Of a stretch of 64,000 nucleotides of DNA, positions 36,901 to 51,900 are shown in pieces. The DNA is from Hippopus hippopus (Eukaryota > Mollusca > Bivalvia > Cardiida > Cardiidae). The stretch covers positions 19,614,521 to 19,678,520 of the forward strand of contig OX328113.1 of assembly GCA_946811185.2 (NCBI GenBank), read 5' to 3'. The notes below the pieces were generated by a model. It did not search any database, was not told the DNA's origin, and was given only the letters and a program-made list of their open reading frames with translations. The translations under genes were made by a program, and so were the position numbers. Within the stretch, counting starts at the first letter, position 1. Each line of letters starts with the position of its first letter.

Positions 36901-39900
36901 GCACCCCAATTCAAGGAATTCAAGGAATAACACTTTTACGATCAAGTGCGCCCGACGGGCCCAAGGTTGGTTTAGAATTGCCCCATCTGGAACTTTATGG
37001 GGCCTATTGTGCAATGGTGCGCTCTAGATTGAACACTGTGGGAGTGGTCTTTTGGTGGAACCATTGTGCAAAAAGGTTACCAGCATTTTCTCCTTTACCC
37101 ACGATGTTTTCAAAAGCATTCTTCCTCAGTGTCATTGTCAACCCCCCCCCCAAACACACACACACACACACCAGCGCAGTTGGTAGCATACTGGACTTAA
37201 GATTGCAGTTTTGAATCCCTGGCTCAGGGAATTTCTTTCCTAGGATTGATGATAGTCAGTGAATGAGGGTTCATTCCTCTCTCACCGCTGATCATTATTT
37301 CTATGACCGTTAAGTGGGAAAACACCCAGTGGCTTGGAAAGAATATTATGTGAAGTACTGGTAAAAGAAACTCCAGGAAAGCATTCATTGCAAAGGCCAC
37401 TGCGATATAACTGAAATACTGTTGAAAACAGCGTTAAACACCAATCAATCAACAAATCAATCCTCAGTGTTGTTAAAACATGGGATTGCTGGGTAAGGGC
37501 TCAAGCTAAACTTACCTGTTCTTGCTTGACTTTGAATCCGAGTCTGGAAACACGACAGCTCCTGACGAGGGCACTCCTGTTTCAGGACTCTTACTTTTCT
37601 TCATAGTAAAACCTTTTGGAAGATCTGTTTTAACTCCTTCAGTTGCCATATCAGTGTTTACACCACCTTTCTTCTGACTTACAACCCAGTCATCTGTCAC
37701 ACTATTTCTCTTCTGACTACCAGCTTGGTTATCTGTGATGATTGTTTTTGTTGTTGCACTATCATTTGCATTCCTTCCCTTAACAGAATCGCTTTTAGTA
37801 TTCATTGTTTTAGCGGATGGCTGTTTATTTGTTATTTTTGTGTCAGATTTGGAAGAAGCTGGGCTAACTAATGGACTGGTTCCATGTTTAAAACCAGAGG
37901 CACTTCTAACTTCTCCACCTTTACCACTGAATTTAGATGGAGACTCTTTCTCACTGTCTAGATCTATAACCAGTCTTTCTATGTCGGAATCATCCTCAGA
38001 TATACTGACCTCTGCTACCTTTATTGGCAAATTTTTCGTTATTTCTGTTGTCATATTACCATCAGGAATGCTACTTTTTGTACTGGTGTTTAACACTTTT
38101 CCACTTTTCTCCTCCTTTGAACTTTGTTTATTTTCCTGAGACACTTTTTTTGAAATTCCATAAGCATTTGTTTCCCTAGTATCACTTTTTTCTTTATTAT
38201 CTGTGGGAGTGTTACCTTCCTCAAAGTCTGTGTTTCTTTCCAAGATATTTGCATCTTGCAGCTGTTTTTTCTGCTCTGAAGCAGCACCTTGATCAAGCCT
38301 TTCTTTATCATTCTTTTTCAGCTCTTTATCCATTGGGTCCTGTTCTACATCTGAATTATTCTTACTTTCAGAGTTCTCTTCAACCTTACCACAGTCTTCT
38401 GTTGCACTATCTGAAATGTCAATAACTTCTTTACTAGATACATCTATTGTCTTTTGTGCAAACATTTTGTCAGAACTATCATCAGAGCTCAGAACAAGAG
38501 CATCATTACCAGATTTCATAGTGTCATTCTTATTATCACTGGCCTCAGATTTTGAAGGTTTATCATCTGTTTGTTTAACACTTTCATTATTTTCACCAGT
38601 ATCATCTAGTTTAGCACCTTCTCCACTTTCATCAGCTTGACTTGACTCGGAAAATATCTGACTTGATCTGTCCTCCGTTTCCATATCCTCGTCTCTAACA
38701 CCAGGAGACTGATCAAGTTGTAAACTCAAAGGTTCTAGTTCATCATCTGTGTCCATGGTATCTGGATCTGTTGATTCCTCAACGTTACCCTGATCATCTG
38801 AAACATCAGTTACACCAACTTTCTCTTTGCAATTTTCTATTGTCGCTTTAAGTTTCTCCTGAAACAAGTCTCTCTTTCCTCCACTTATTGTCTGATTATT
38901 ACATTCACTTTGCAAGGAAGACAAATGTGTATTTGGCTTAACATTTGTTGATATGGGTGCATTTGATTTCTCTGTTGATGGGACATTGCCTTTATCATTA
39001 TTATTACTTATCCCATGAACAGTTTGTGTTACACAAGATACAGTATTGTCACTTTCTGCTGATTCAGCAGTTTTGTCATCTTTTACAGGACCATCCTTAC
39101 ATGAACTGTCTGTTATCTTTTTTTTATTATTATCAATATTGGGATAAACAGAGTCTGAAATTTTACCATTACCTTCACTTTCTGCTGTACCACCACTAAC
39201 TTCATTCTCAACTGATTTCGTAACTAAAGAATCACTTTTTTCAGATTTTTTTTCTTCTTGGGTATCTGTTATTCCCTGAATTTTCTGCTCTACTTTTTCT
39301 ATAATACTCATGCTAACAAAATTCTTTTTTACATTGGATGCTACACAATTTCCTTCTTTGCTCTTACTTGTTGAACTAGGATCCATTGTTTCATGAATCT
39401 CTGACCTAGCAGAGCCACAGATTTTACCAGAGATATTGTCAAGGTTTTCCACTGAAAGCTTTCTAATCTCACTGCCTGTATTCAACCATTTAGCCAGTTT
39501 TTCTGGAGATGCCTCAACTTTTTTAAGGGACACAATTGCGTTGTATTTATTTCTCACAGCGGCTGCAGTTTTACAAGAGAGTTTTGCTCTCTTCAACAAG
39601 GAGGGTTGATTCCTCGTGGGTATCACAACTGGTGCCAAAGGTTTATTTGATGTTGATGGACTGTTGAGTTTAAAACTTGTTGGTTTGTAACAATCTGTTT
39701 TGTCATATGGAGTTCTGAATGGTGCATATTCAAAGTTTCCAAATTTTTCTCTGTAAAATAAAGATAAACTTCTTAGATTAATTATAGTAATTGAAAGATA
39801 CTAAAGTAAACAAAAGTTTGGCAATGTAATATTAAAGATACATCTATACTCGTTTTCAGCCAGTGTTTAACTTATTTCATTTTCATTTCATGAAAGTACA

Positions 39901-42900
39901 ATCATTCTTGTATCTTCATGCCAAAAGTTGCCCTGATGGTTGCAAGGTTGCACAGAAGAGCACAAAATGCATTTCATTTTCTTGAGGCCTTCAACGACAT
40001 CACTCTTGTCCTTCCTAGTTTTAAATCACAGACATATCGATACCTTATATATTGATTATTAATCTATGTTTACAAAACTAATTCAGAACCATCCTATACA
40101 CTATTGAGTTTTAACAGCCCTTTTTTTTCTCTCTGGCTGTAAAGATGTGTCTTTAAAAATAACATAACTTGTTAATCAAACATGTAAAAAATTTCTTGAA
40201 TGCAGCGATCCTAATCAGAACCCACAACATAGATCTAAAGCAGATCTAAAGTCCTGCCATGAATTTTCTAAAACATTCCCCTACTGGTAGGCTAGATTGA
40301 TGCTTTTCGGTGAAATCAGAGGATACTTGGCTGAAATTTGATTGGAATGGTGTTCTATGTTTCTTCAACTCTATTTCAGTATCATGGCAACATTTCACTT
40401 ATTCATCAAGTTTCGTAAGTTTTGCTGGTAAGCGGCTGGAGTTCTGCAGTGCCTAGCCAAAGGACACTTCTTTGTATCCAGTGTGGGTTGTAAAAACCAA
40501 ACCATGATATGCTGCATTATAAATCTAAAATAAACAGATATGAGCCATGCTCTGTGAAAAGGGGGCTTAATGCATCTGCAAAAGGTACAGACCGAAGTCA
40601 GCCTGTGCTGTCCGCTCAGGCTGACCCGAGTTGAAACTTTTTGCTATCAGTCAACTTTCTGCATGTCAAAGGACCAGTCAATCTCATGATTCAGTTCGCT
40701 GTTGAACAAAATTGATTTCATGGATCCATACTTATATGGTGATATCCTTCTTGTAATGCATCATGGAGATGCATTAAACCCCTTTTGCCAGATTGCTGTT
40801 CATCTATATATCCTACTTTAATTTCTGCACGTGTTTGTTGAGCTCATCTATGGCTCCGTCTAAACCAGCATTCTTTTTGCCTTTCTGTAGGGATGTTGGT
40901 ATGTTTTTGGAAAGCAGGAAACATTGCGACACAGGAACCCAAGATCTGTAAGGAAAAAAAAAAAGATATCAATTTAATTTATAATCTCACTACCCTTTAA
41001 ATAGAAAAAAAAAAACATGCTGCAGGGACATTTTATATTATAGATAATCAATATTCACAAGTCTGTAACCATTCAAACAATTTTGAAAAAAAAAGACCAT
41101 CCAAGGATCAGTTATATGACGTTTGAGTGAAAATGACCAACTAGTATAGAGGAAAAGATGTCAAAAGAAATTGGCGATGCTCTGTCAAAAAGGAGGCTCA
41201 ATGCATCTGCAAAAAGTATTGACCCATGTCAGCCTTTGCAGTCTGCACAGACTGACCTGGGTCGAAAAATTTTTGCTACAGGTAAATTTTCTGCATGTAA
41301 AAGGACCATTGTACTTCATGACTCAGTCAGTTCTTACATAAAATGGATTTTATGGATCCACAATTATGTAATAATTTGCTTGGTATAATAAATGACCGAG
41401 ATGCATTAAAATCCCTTTTGCCACAGCATGGCTTAGTTATTGAAGACACACAATGCATGACCAGCACTAAAAGCTCCCCATAAAATAGTTTACGCTCAGG
41501 TGAGCTGTGATGGGAGGAAAGATAAAAGTCTTGCACCTGTCATGTGCTCCAAAGAATCTAACATCCACCTGTCCATCTTCCTCTCTGAGAGCTTTGGCAG
41601 GCCAGAATGGGTAACCTTTTAACTTGGCCCAGACCAGTGTATGTGGTGTTCTCTGAAGTAGCAAAATAAAAACTTATATTATATTTCATGTGTCTATTTT
41701 TAGAAATGTTATGGGTAAAGAAATGTCGTAATTTAAGCTGGGGGGAATTATTTCCATGTCACAGTGAATATTTTCCTCCTGCCGAAAATCTGGAACTACT
41801 TTTTTAAGTTTTTTAAGTTTTTAAGTTTTAAAAGTGGCATTCATTGACAAAATAATCAGAGAAAATATAATATATAATTTATTTCATCAGCTTGTGGTTA
41901 ATATGGGGAAATATTTGCCTCAAAAGGGAAAGGTCCGCGAAAATAACTCGTGCCTTACGGCACTCGTTATTTTCCCATACCTTTCCCTTTTTCGGCAAAT
42001 ATTTCCCCATATTAACCACAAGCTGATGAAATAAACTCTATATCTTAGATAGCTCCTCGGTCTAGTTTATATTCAAACCTAGGTTGTAGTGAATTAAATT
42101 AGTAGTTGTAAAATGCAGATGGTTGCTTTAAATAAGGTGGCATTTAAAAGCAGACTGGTTTTAAATACAGCTTCATTTTTATCGAATTCTTTATCTTTGA
42201 ATTTTTCTTCTCTGCACATTGAAAGAACCTATTCTTGGATTTGCCTAAATATCATATTTGAAGTAAAGGGTCGAAGTCCTGACTGTTACAGAAAGTTGAT
42301 TAATCTTATGGTAATTAACACAGTTTTCAACATTCTTTTAGTTATATCACGTGGCCAGTGCACCTGTCCATGCTTTCCTGGAATTTCTTTTACCAGTACT
42401 CCGCACAATATTCTTTCCAAGCCACCTGCTGCTTTCCCACATAACCAACCTCAAAAAAAGTAATACAGAAAGGAGGAAAAAAAGTAATAAAAATGAAAAT
42501 GAGAAAAAATAAAAGAAGGAAAATCATTATTACAGATAGAAGTAAAATTTCTGATTTTATGGAGATACCTCACCTTAGATTTCCATCATAACAAGTCTAA
42601 TGAGTACCAACAACATAGGATTTTGTGAAGAAATGATGTTTATGACAACCCCACTTGTCTGGACCCCTGGATGATACCATCTTTTTACCACAAACAAAAG
42701 TTCTAGACTTTATGATATTGAAAGTGTTTGAGCAGCCCACTGGCAAAAGGCGGTTTAACACATATACATAATGTTCTATATTATCCCAGTTGTTGTATTA
42801 TATGGACCCATTTTGTCTAACAACCAAATTGATCACAAGATAGAATTGTCCTTTGCCAGGCAGAAAATTTATAAGTAGCAAAAGTTTTGACCTATGTCAT

Positions 42901-45900
42901 CCTGCACAAACTGCGCAGGCTGACAAGGGTCGATACTTTTTTTCAGAAGAATTAAGCTCCCTTTTCACAGAGTATGGCTCATATACATGTGGCTCAAATG
43001 ATGGAGTCTGTCTGTCTGTCTTTGAAAGGGTAGAAAAAATATTGTGGGAAGAGGTGAACACAAAACAGGTGTTGGTGACCATCATTCTCCTTCATTGCGA
43101 CTTTTTAAAACACTGTGGGAAAGGGAAAAAAGCCGGTAATATTTTCTCCTTTTTCCTCAATGTTTTCTAAACTGTCTAAAATAAACCCAATCATTCAAGC
43201 CACATTTAATTCGTCATCTGCAAATGCTTTCAATTCAAACCAATTTAAAATTTTTTTGTTCAGTAGTGACAGTTTTTCCTTACACAGAGCTCTGAGAACC
43301 ATTCATCATTCCGTCTAATGCATGAATTGAGATAGCAGTCTGGACACAGCTCTATTTCATTCATCTGTAATAGAAATCAAAATGTATCGGGCAAAAAATT
43401 CAAAGGGCCATAACTCCTGAAATGGCTGATCTTTTATAATGTAAATTTCAAAACTGAATGAACAAGTTCCCATGGTAGGACGTCTTCCATCAAAGTGTCA
43501 GCCAAATTCAATGAAAACAATTGGTGTGACATACATCCGACTATCTACGGACTGACAAGCAACCTGGTTCTAGTGTAATCCCCCTTTTGTTTTTGCTGGG
43601 GGAGATAGGGGAAAGGGTTTACTATAGCGTAATTCAAGGACAACTAGATAAAGTTATACATAAAATATTAATAATGTAGGCTTTGTGGTTTCAGAAAATA
43701 TCTCTTTTTGACTTTCTCATTTATATAAAACTATGAAACTAATTCATGCATGAGTTGAAATATAAAGACAAGACACAATACTATTTCATTAATCGAGAAG
43801 AAACAGAGTTGTACTTGAAACTTTCAAATGTGAAGCACAACTTAGGTTGCTATCACAGACACCCTAGATAGAGATAATAGTGTACAGAACATGTAGTCTG
43901 GCCTTCATCTACATTGTTTGATAGTTTGCACAATATTCACATCCCTATCTTTTCCACCTTTTTTACTCTCTGATGTGGCTAGTTTCATTCATTTCGTGCT
44001 GTTTACCTCAACCAAACAAATCCATGTTTAACCCTTTACCAGAGGACAAAATTTTTGACTTTTCCAGATTGAAAGCATTTGCAGACTACAGCATAAATGT
44101 GACTCAAAAATTGAAATATATTTATGGAAGAATAGAAACACTGTGGGAATAGGAGAAAGTAATAGTTACTAGCATTTTCTCCCTTTTCCCATATTTTCAA
44201 AAGGCCTCTTTCTCTGGGTCATTGTATCTTGTTAAAGGGTTGAAGGAGAAGAGGAAAGATTGAATCTGAAAACATTGTGGAAGGAGAAAATGTTGGTTAC
44301 CAGCATTTTCTTCTTTTCCCAAAATATTTTTAACCCTTTTTCTCCCTTTCCTACAATGTTTTCCAACCGTTCACGGAAAAAATCCAGTCGATTTAACCAC
44401 ATTTAGTTTGTCACCTGCAAATGCTTTCAGTCTGGACAAGTTTTTGTTGTTTTGTAAAGAGTTATGCTTGATTGATTGATAGTATGTTGTTTAACACCGT
44501 TTTCAACATTATTTCAGTTATACTGCAGTGGCATATATCCATGCTTCCCTGGAGTGTTTTTTTAACCAGTACTCCCCACAATATCCTTGTCAAGCCACTT
44601 GCTGCTTTCCCACATAACAATCATTGCAACAATGGACAGCGGTGAAGAGAGAAATGAATCCTGTAGCAATGACTATCATCAATCCTCGGAAAGAAATTGG
44701 CCAAGCTGTGCATTGAACCAGCGACCTCCTGTTCTCAAGTCCTGTATGCAAATGACTGAGCTACCTGGGCTTGGCTGGTATAGAGTTACACAGTAGAGAT
44801 GTTGATAAATTACTAACCTCATGTTTACAAATCTTGACAATCATCTTGGCACTTCCAGTTAACTTGTGGTGTGCTGAAATTGTCAGGGAAAAGAAACGAT
44901 TTAGCCCTTTTCAAAATAATCTACTTTTATTTCATATATGAGCCATGCTCTGGCAAAACAGGGTTTAATGCATATCTGTGATGCATGAAATAAAGCAAGA
45001 TATGACATAATTAGAGATCCATACAATCCATCTTGTCTAACAACCAACTTTATCATGAGGTAGAATGGCCCTTTGACATGTAATATATTCTTGGGAACAG
45101 CAAGAAGTTTTGACTCTGGTCAGCCTGCCCAAGCTGGCCTGGGTCGATACTTTTTGCCGATGCATTTAACCCTCTTTTCACAGAGCATGTGCCTTTTTTT
45201 TTTTTTTTTTAAATTTCTACACCGTGGTTCTGCCGAGGCATTTGCTCTGCAACATTATTTCCTAAAAAGAGGGCCATAATGGCCTTGTATCACTCTACTG
45301 CCTTACAAATATATATGTCCTACACACAATTGCCATTGACAGAGATATCAAACTGTAAGAAGCCTGTACTGCAATCAAACTTTGAAGAAGCCTTGTCCAA
45401 TGTTGCTGAAATGGTGAGATTTGTCCTGGAAAGGCTAGAAGACATTGTGAAAAAAGGAGAAAATGCCAGCATTTTCTCCTTTTCCCGCAATGTTTTCAAA
45501 AACCTATTTCTTATGGTCATTTACACTTGGGATTGTGTGATAAAGGGTTAACTTAGTTGACATCACGGCAGTATTATATCCTTCCCTCCTAGAATGTAAT
45601 TAGATTGATTACAATCAAATTCTGGTTTGATCCTCCCTAACTGTACTGGTCACAGGGGATGGTTCTTGGGCAGGGTACTGTGAAGCCAAATCCCGAAACT
45701 GATGGGACCAGAAGCCCTATTCTCTAGCCATTCTTAACAATATTCTTAGTCTCTATATCTGAGATTTTCTAAAGTTCAAAATAACACAACATCTGATTGG
45801 CTAAACCAAGAGCCAATCAGAAGTTGTGTTACTTTAGAGTTTACAGAATTCTGGAGATAAAGACTACAAATGTTCTTAAGAATGATTGGTGCATACAGAC

Positions 45901-48900
45901 CCTGGGAAAGATACAAATAAGTGAGCTGTTGTTATAACATCATTGAACTACTGTTGTAAAGGGGATAAAACACCATACAAAAAAATAAGCCTACCTCCAT
46001 TGTAAATAATACAGTTGTGAAGAATCCACTTTGTGTCAGACATAAATGCCTCTGTACTGCCATATATCCGCCTTTTTATGTTCTGCATGTAGATAAAAAG
46101 CATGAAGAAATGAATGAGTTCATAATTAATAAATAATTCCAAATTCGAAAATTAAAAGAATGGATGCATGGTTCATTAACTCTTTACCTACAGACAAAAC
46201 TTCTGACTCAACCAATTTGAAATTATTTGCAGATGACAAACTAATGGAAGCCAAAAAGATGACTGTTGTCTTTGATGGGAAAGACAACATTGTGGGAAAA
46301 GGAGAAAATGCTGGTTACCAGCATTTTCTCTTTTTCCCCACAATGTTTCAAAAGCATACTTCTTCAGGGTGGCTAGAACTCAGGATTGTTTGGTAAAAGT
46401 TTACACAAAAGTTGTTTCATATTTAACAGTATTTCAATCATTCATTGCTACAGCCTTGTTAACGTTTTTTCTGGGTGTATATATATATAACTAGGCTGGG
46501 GCTTTGCAGTGACTTGCTCTAGGACACTCAGGTGACCAGTTCAGCCAGCTGGGATCAAACGAGGATATCCTGATTGACATTATGTCTTTAAGGGCTCTGA
46601 GGGTGGTAAAAACACACATCTATTTGATACAGTTTGTTTGTATTGGAGTTTGATACCACTTCAAAAGCTTAGATTATATCATAGCAGTCAGTGCAGCTAT
46701 GCATGTGTTTCCTGGCTTTCTTACACCAATACTGACAACTTTCTTTCCAAGCTACTAACTACTTTTCTCACATGCATCAGAGGTGAGAGGCAAAAAATTG
46801 CCTGAAAGAAAGTTTACCTCAATCAGGTATTTGATGTAGGTTAAATCAACTTAACCTTCAGGGTGCCCCATAATCCAAACAGACATTTTCAATCAAGAGA
46901 GAAAATGGAAACAATTTTGTCGAGAATGTCTAGGCACAGCAAACAGTGTAGATCAAAAATCAGACTGCATGTATAGTGCAGTCTGATCTTGATCTACACT
47001 GGCCGGTAAAGGCAACTTAAGTTGTGAAAGGTGCTGTAAGGGTAAACTAACTTATATTACAAGGCCACCTGCTAAAATTGACCCATTTTCTTACTTTGCT
47101 TGGGTGGTCCCTGAATGCAGGTTTGACTGTACAGGTTTAAACAAATTAGAATTAAAAACAGCGGACTGTTAATTTACTAATTAGCTGCAGCAAGTTAATT
47201 TAAACACCTTTAAAATTGAGTCATGCTCTGTGAAAAGGGGGTTCGAAGCAACTGGAAAAATATTGACCTATGTCAGCCTGTGCAGTCCACCAAGGCTGAC
47301 ATGGGTCAAAACATTTTGGTTTTGTGAATTTTCTGTATTTCTAAGGACCATTCTACCTAATGATTCACTCAGTTGTTGGATAAAATTTTTCTAAGTATGT
47401 GATGACCTGCTTGGAATAATGCATCACAGAGATGCATAAAACCTGTTTTTGCCAGAGCATGTCTCAAATATATATTTCACAACACTTACTGAATTCCTTT
47501 GTGCCATCAAAGTTAATAAAGTAAACTTTACACACCTTCTCAAGAGTGTCCAAGTCCATTGGATTGAATATATAGTCAGAATATGTTGGTACTAGCGCCA
47601 TATCTACTGGCTTTTGAAAGGGTTCACTCTGTAAAGTACATGTGCATGTATTAAATCTTACAGCCCTGTAAAGGACCTGAGACCAGGGGGTCGCTCTTTC
47701 GAATCCCCAGCTTGGCCAATCTCTTTCCGAGGACTGATGGTAGTCCTTGATTCATTCCTTTCACCGTTTACATGGTTATGTGGGAAAGCAGCCAGTGGGG
47801 TGGGAAGCGTATAGTGCTAAGTACTTGTCAAAGAAACTCCAGATATGCATGTATAGGTGCACTGGATGCTGCGATATAATTGAAATAATGTTGAAAATGG
47901 TACTTAACACCATATAAACAAACTTACAGCCTTAAAGACTAGCAAGTATGTCATAATTGCCCAAATGTAAACAAAGATTTTCTTATTGTCCCAGTACAAA
48001 GATTGCTTGCCCCAATACAAACAAAGATTTCCTGATTGCCCCAATACAAACAAAGATTTCCCTAAATACCCTAATACAAAGACAAGCAAGGAATTCCTAA
48101 CTGCCCAAATATACAAACAAGGATTTTCCAATTGCTCCAGTACCTTGAGTTTGCCTTGCCCTTAAACTAAAAAAACAAGGATTTCCTTATTGCCTCAATA
48201 CAAACAAGGATTTCCTAATTGCTTCAATACAAATGAGAATTTCCTAACATCCTCTGAATGACATGGGTATAGTGCTTTCATTTCACAGACAAACAAGTCC
48301 ATTAACAATACATATTTCAAAGATGCGTACCCCTGCATGGTTCATCCGCTCCAGCGCATACATGAGTAGACTACAGAGTTGATCTAACTTCAGCATCTCC
48401 ATGGATTTGGATCTCGTATCTGTGCACTCAGCCCGCATAATTTTCTGTAATACATGTATTCTTTTTTTATTATAAAATTGCTCTACTCTTTATTAGACAA
48501 CGAAATTGCTTCAACTGGGTAGTTTTTGAGACCAAGTGGGAATATCTTTGCAATATTTATGCATAACCAGAAGTCTCTAGAAACAAAAGTAGGTTGTCTA
48601 AAACGGTAATTCACATAATTCAACTGTCAAAGATATTAAATACCAAAAATGCTCACATATTGCAGAAATGTGCTCACACTGCAGGACATTGCAGAAATAA
48701 GGTTTGCAGAAATTTAAACACGCCTCTGTTTGGAAAAGAACATAGAATTTGGAACCCATAGAAAAATCCACTTAAACGGTAATACCCAGAGTATGACTAA
48801 AAATTTAGACTTAGCCACGGAAACGGTAGAGAGCAATGTGGAAAACAAAGAAAATGCTAGTTACCAACATTTTCTCCTTTTCCTGCAATGTTTTTGAAAG

Positions 48901-51900
48901 CCATTTTCTTTGGAGTCATTAAAACACAATTTTTTGACAAAGGATTACCTCTAAATTCTGTTTTATTGCTAATGATCAAGTTTTAAAATGAATGAATTAC
49001 AAAATGTGGACTTAATCTAGTAAACAAAGAATTACCATTAACAAATGGCTCTTTTTTTAAAGCTCATACATGTACATGTACTTAGTGATATTTTCACCTT
49101 ACCTCACATTCTGGGCACACCCAATCATTCGGCAGGTCACCCGCTAATTCAAGACACTTTGTGTGATAAACCCGTGGGCACAGTTCACAACACACGACTA
49201 TTCCCTCCTTATGACACAACCAACAATAATAGTCATTTCTGTTGTCCTGGAGAAAAAGCAAAAAATCTTACCTCTCTTTATTCAGAATTTTACATGCAAT
49301 TTTGAGTGATAGAAATGAATCATGTTCTGTGAAAGTGAATCTGCAAAAAGTATCGACCATATCAGCCTACTCAGTCTGCGCAGGCTGACAAAGGGTGGAA
49401 ACTTTTTTGCTTTTCATCAATCTTCTGCATCTCCTAGCACACTTTAACCTCATCTGATCCTTGTTTGACAAAATGGGTTTTATAGATCCACAATTATTTG
49501 CTTGGTATACTGCATCACAGAGATGAATGAAACCCTGCTTTTGCCAGAGTGCTGCTCAACTATCGCAGTCAAAATCTTAGATAACTTTTCACCCTCTAAA
49601 ATTCAAACCTCATGAATTTTACATCGAATCTTAATGTAAAACAGTAATTTTGTGTTTTGATGACATCATCTGCCTGATAGTTTCCTGTGAAAATAAATTG
49701 TGTAGAGCAATGAAAACTTTTCATGTCTGATCTTTAGTATGTAAGCTAGAGAGTTGTTTAATTCATCAACCCTTAACCTGCTAAATAATTTAGAAGAAAT
49801 TTTCAAGCCAATAGGAAAAACCCAAATGTTGCTACTTCAAAGTTATTTTGAGGGAAAAAAATCTTCTTATAGGACAGTGTTTGGGTTTTTTACTATCAGT
49901 TCGAAGGTTTCATTTCAATATATAGCAGATTGAGACTTAGTATACACCTTGGCTCCCAGTTCATTGTATGGGGATGTAGACAGTGATCATAAATTTCTTA
50001 TTTTATTGGGGGACTCACTCCAATTTTTTTTAAGATCCTGCATAAATTCAGACCCAAAACAAAGAATTAACTCTTGCCTCACAGAAAATACTGTTGTTTT
50101 GAACAAAACGGCATCATTGCTGAAGCTCTTTTCACAAGATATCATGTCAATTAAAGTAACCTCCCTTGATGGGGAGTGGGTAAAAATGGCCCACTTCCAA
50201 ATTGATCCAGCCCAAAACAGCCCACCTTCTCAAACAGCCCACTTTGCTTGATACTGTTCGAAAACTGACCCCCTTTTCTAATCCCCCTATTATTTGGATA
50301 CAAAGGGGGGAATCCCCCCCTTATTTTTTGTTTCTAGAATAGACACTTCTCTCTAATCATACCTCTCCACTGCCGTCATTACGACCTATCTTCCGTTTCT
50401 TCGGCGGGGGAGGATCAGCCAATGGGACATCTGCACCAGAGGTATTGCTTCGTTTCTTGGTTAATGTAACAGCACAGCTTGCCACATCTACAATTCAAAT
50501 TGACCATATTGGTTTTTGATGGTAGAGTAAAAGCTGTCTCTGGCCATCTTTACCAAGCAAGCCACATGTATTGACCCATTACCTAGGTTACCTAGGTTAG
50601 TTTGTATTGGAGTTTAACACCGTTTAAACAGCTAAGGTCATATTAGAGCTGCCAGTGCACCTACACATGTGTTTCCAGGCTTTCTCACAACAGTTCTGAC
50701 ACAGGTTTCTTTTGAAGCCATTGTTTACTTTTCTCACTTGCATCAGAGGTGACAGGCCACAACTTGCCTGAACAAAAGTTTGCCTCATCCAAGGTCACAA
50801 GTCAGATTATGCTAAGCACTGAGCTACTAGGCCTGGCTGACCCTTTATCAAACAGTCCTGAGTTTAAAGACCTTGAGAAAAAAGCATTCAGAAAACATTG
50901 CTGATAAGGGAGATGCTGGTAACCACCATTTTCTCCTTATTCCCCAACCTTTCCTACCCTTTTGAAGACAAATGTCATTTTCCATCCAAATTAATTTGTC
51001 ATCTGCATATGCTTTCGATTTGGACAAGTCTAAAATGTTATCGTCTGATTAAAGTTAAGCAAGTATGCACTAAAATACCAAAGAAGGCAAATCTATGTGA
51101 AAATGTACTTGTACTTACGAAGCACTTGTCTTAGTCATGTACCACACAATTCATTGTTTTTATGTTTCTAAGCAAGCAGACCTTCGAGAATATTTTGGGA
51201 TAATACAAAATGCCTATTGCCTTCATCTTGTCTTTAATTGCAATGCTTTCAAAAGCTATCGTCCTCAAGATTGTGCATACACATGTACATGTATACCTTT
51301 AGTACAAACGGGTGAGCTTGTAAAGCTCGGCACATTATGACTTTTAAAAACACCACAAAAAAGGGGGACGAAACACAAGTACAGTTTTTTTTTGTATTAC
51401 AGTATTACTGTTGATTTTTCAATTTTGAGAGACTTGTATGGAATGTGTGTCCGAAATAATAAGGGTAATATCCAACAAAATTTGGTTCTATTTATACAAC
51501 CGGTGATGGGATCATAACTGCTGATCAACAGATTCGTCGTGTTTTCAGTTTTGAAAAAATCTACATGTTTTAAGTATTTTCTTACCACTTTTGACCCACA
51601 AGAAGTTGCTTTCCGTTACGAGTTAAGTCATAGTTCAGCAGTGGATGGTGTAGATCCAAGATCAGACAGTGCGTTCTGCATCCTCTGATGTCTATCCACA
51701 CCTCCGCCATCTTGCAATCGGCAGAGTAATTTTGAATAAACAAAAATGTAAAACAAGCCATCTGTCAACAAGATTTCACACCTGTTGCAGGTACACAAGT
51801 GTTTTGCACTTAACCCTTTACCACACAGTGTTGAGTTTTAAAGACCCTGAGGAAAAGGTCTTTCAAAAACATTGTTGGAAAAGGAGAAAGAAATGGTAAC

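Noticed and set aside
36751..37014. 87-codon - strand frame as a possible gene or transposase.
   Set aside because: No recognisable motif, no splice sites consistent with a gene, and composition like the surrounding non-coding DNA.
37735..39199. Open frames on the + strand opposite ZMYND8 exon 13 (37735-38139, 38416-38640, 38945-39199).
   Set aside because: Shadow frames of the low-complexity coding exon, with no domain or initiation context.
41834..42034. A 66-codon frame at the foldback.
   Set aside because: It is generated by the palindrome; the second half is the complement of the first.
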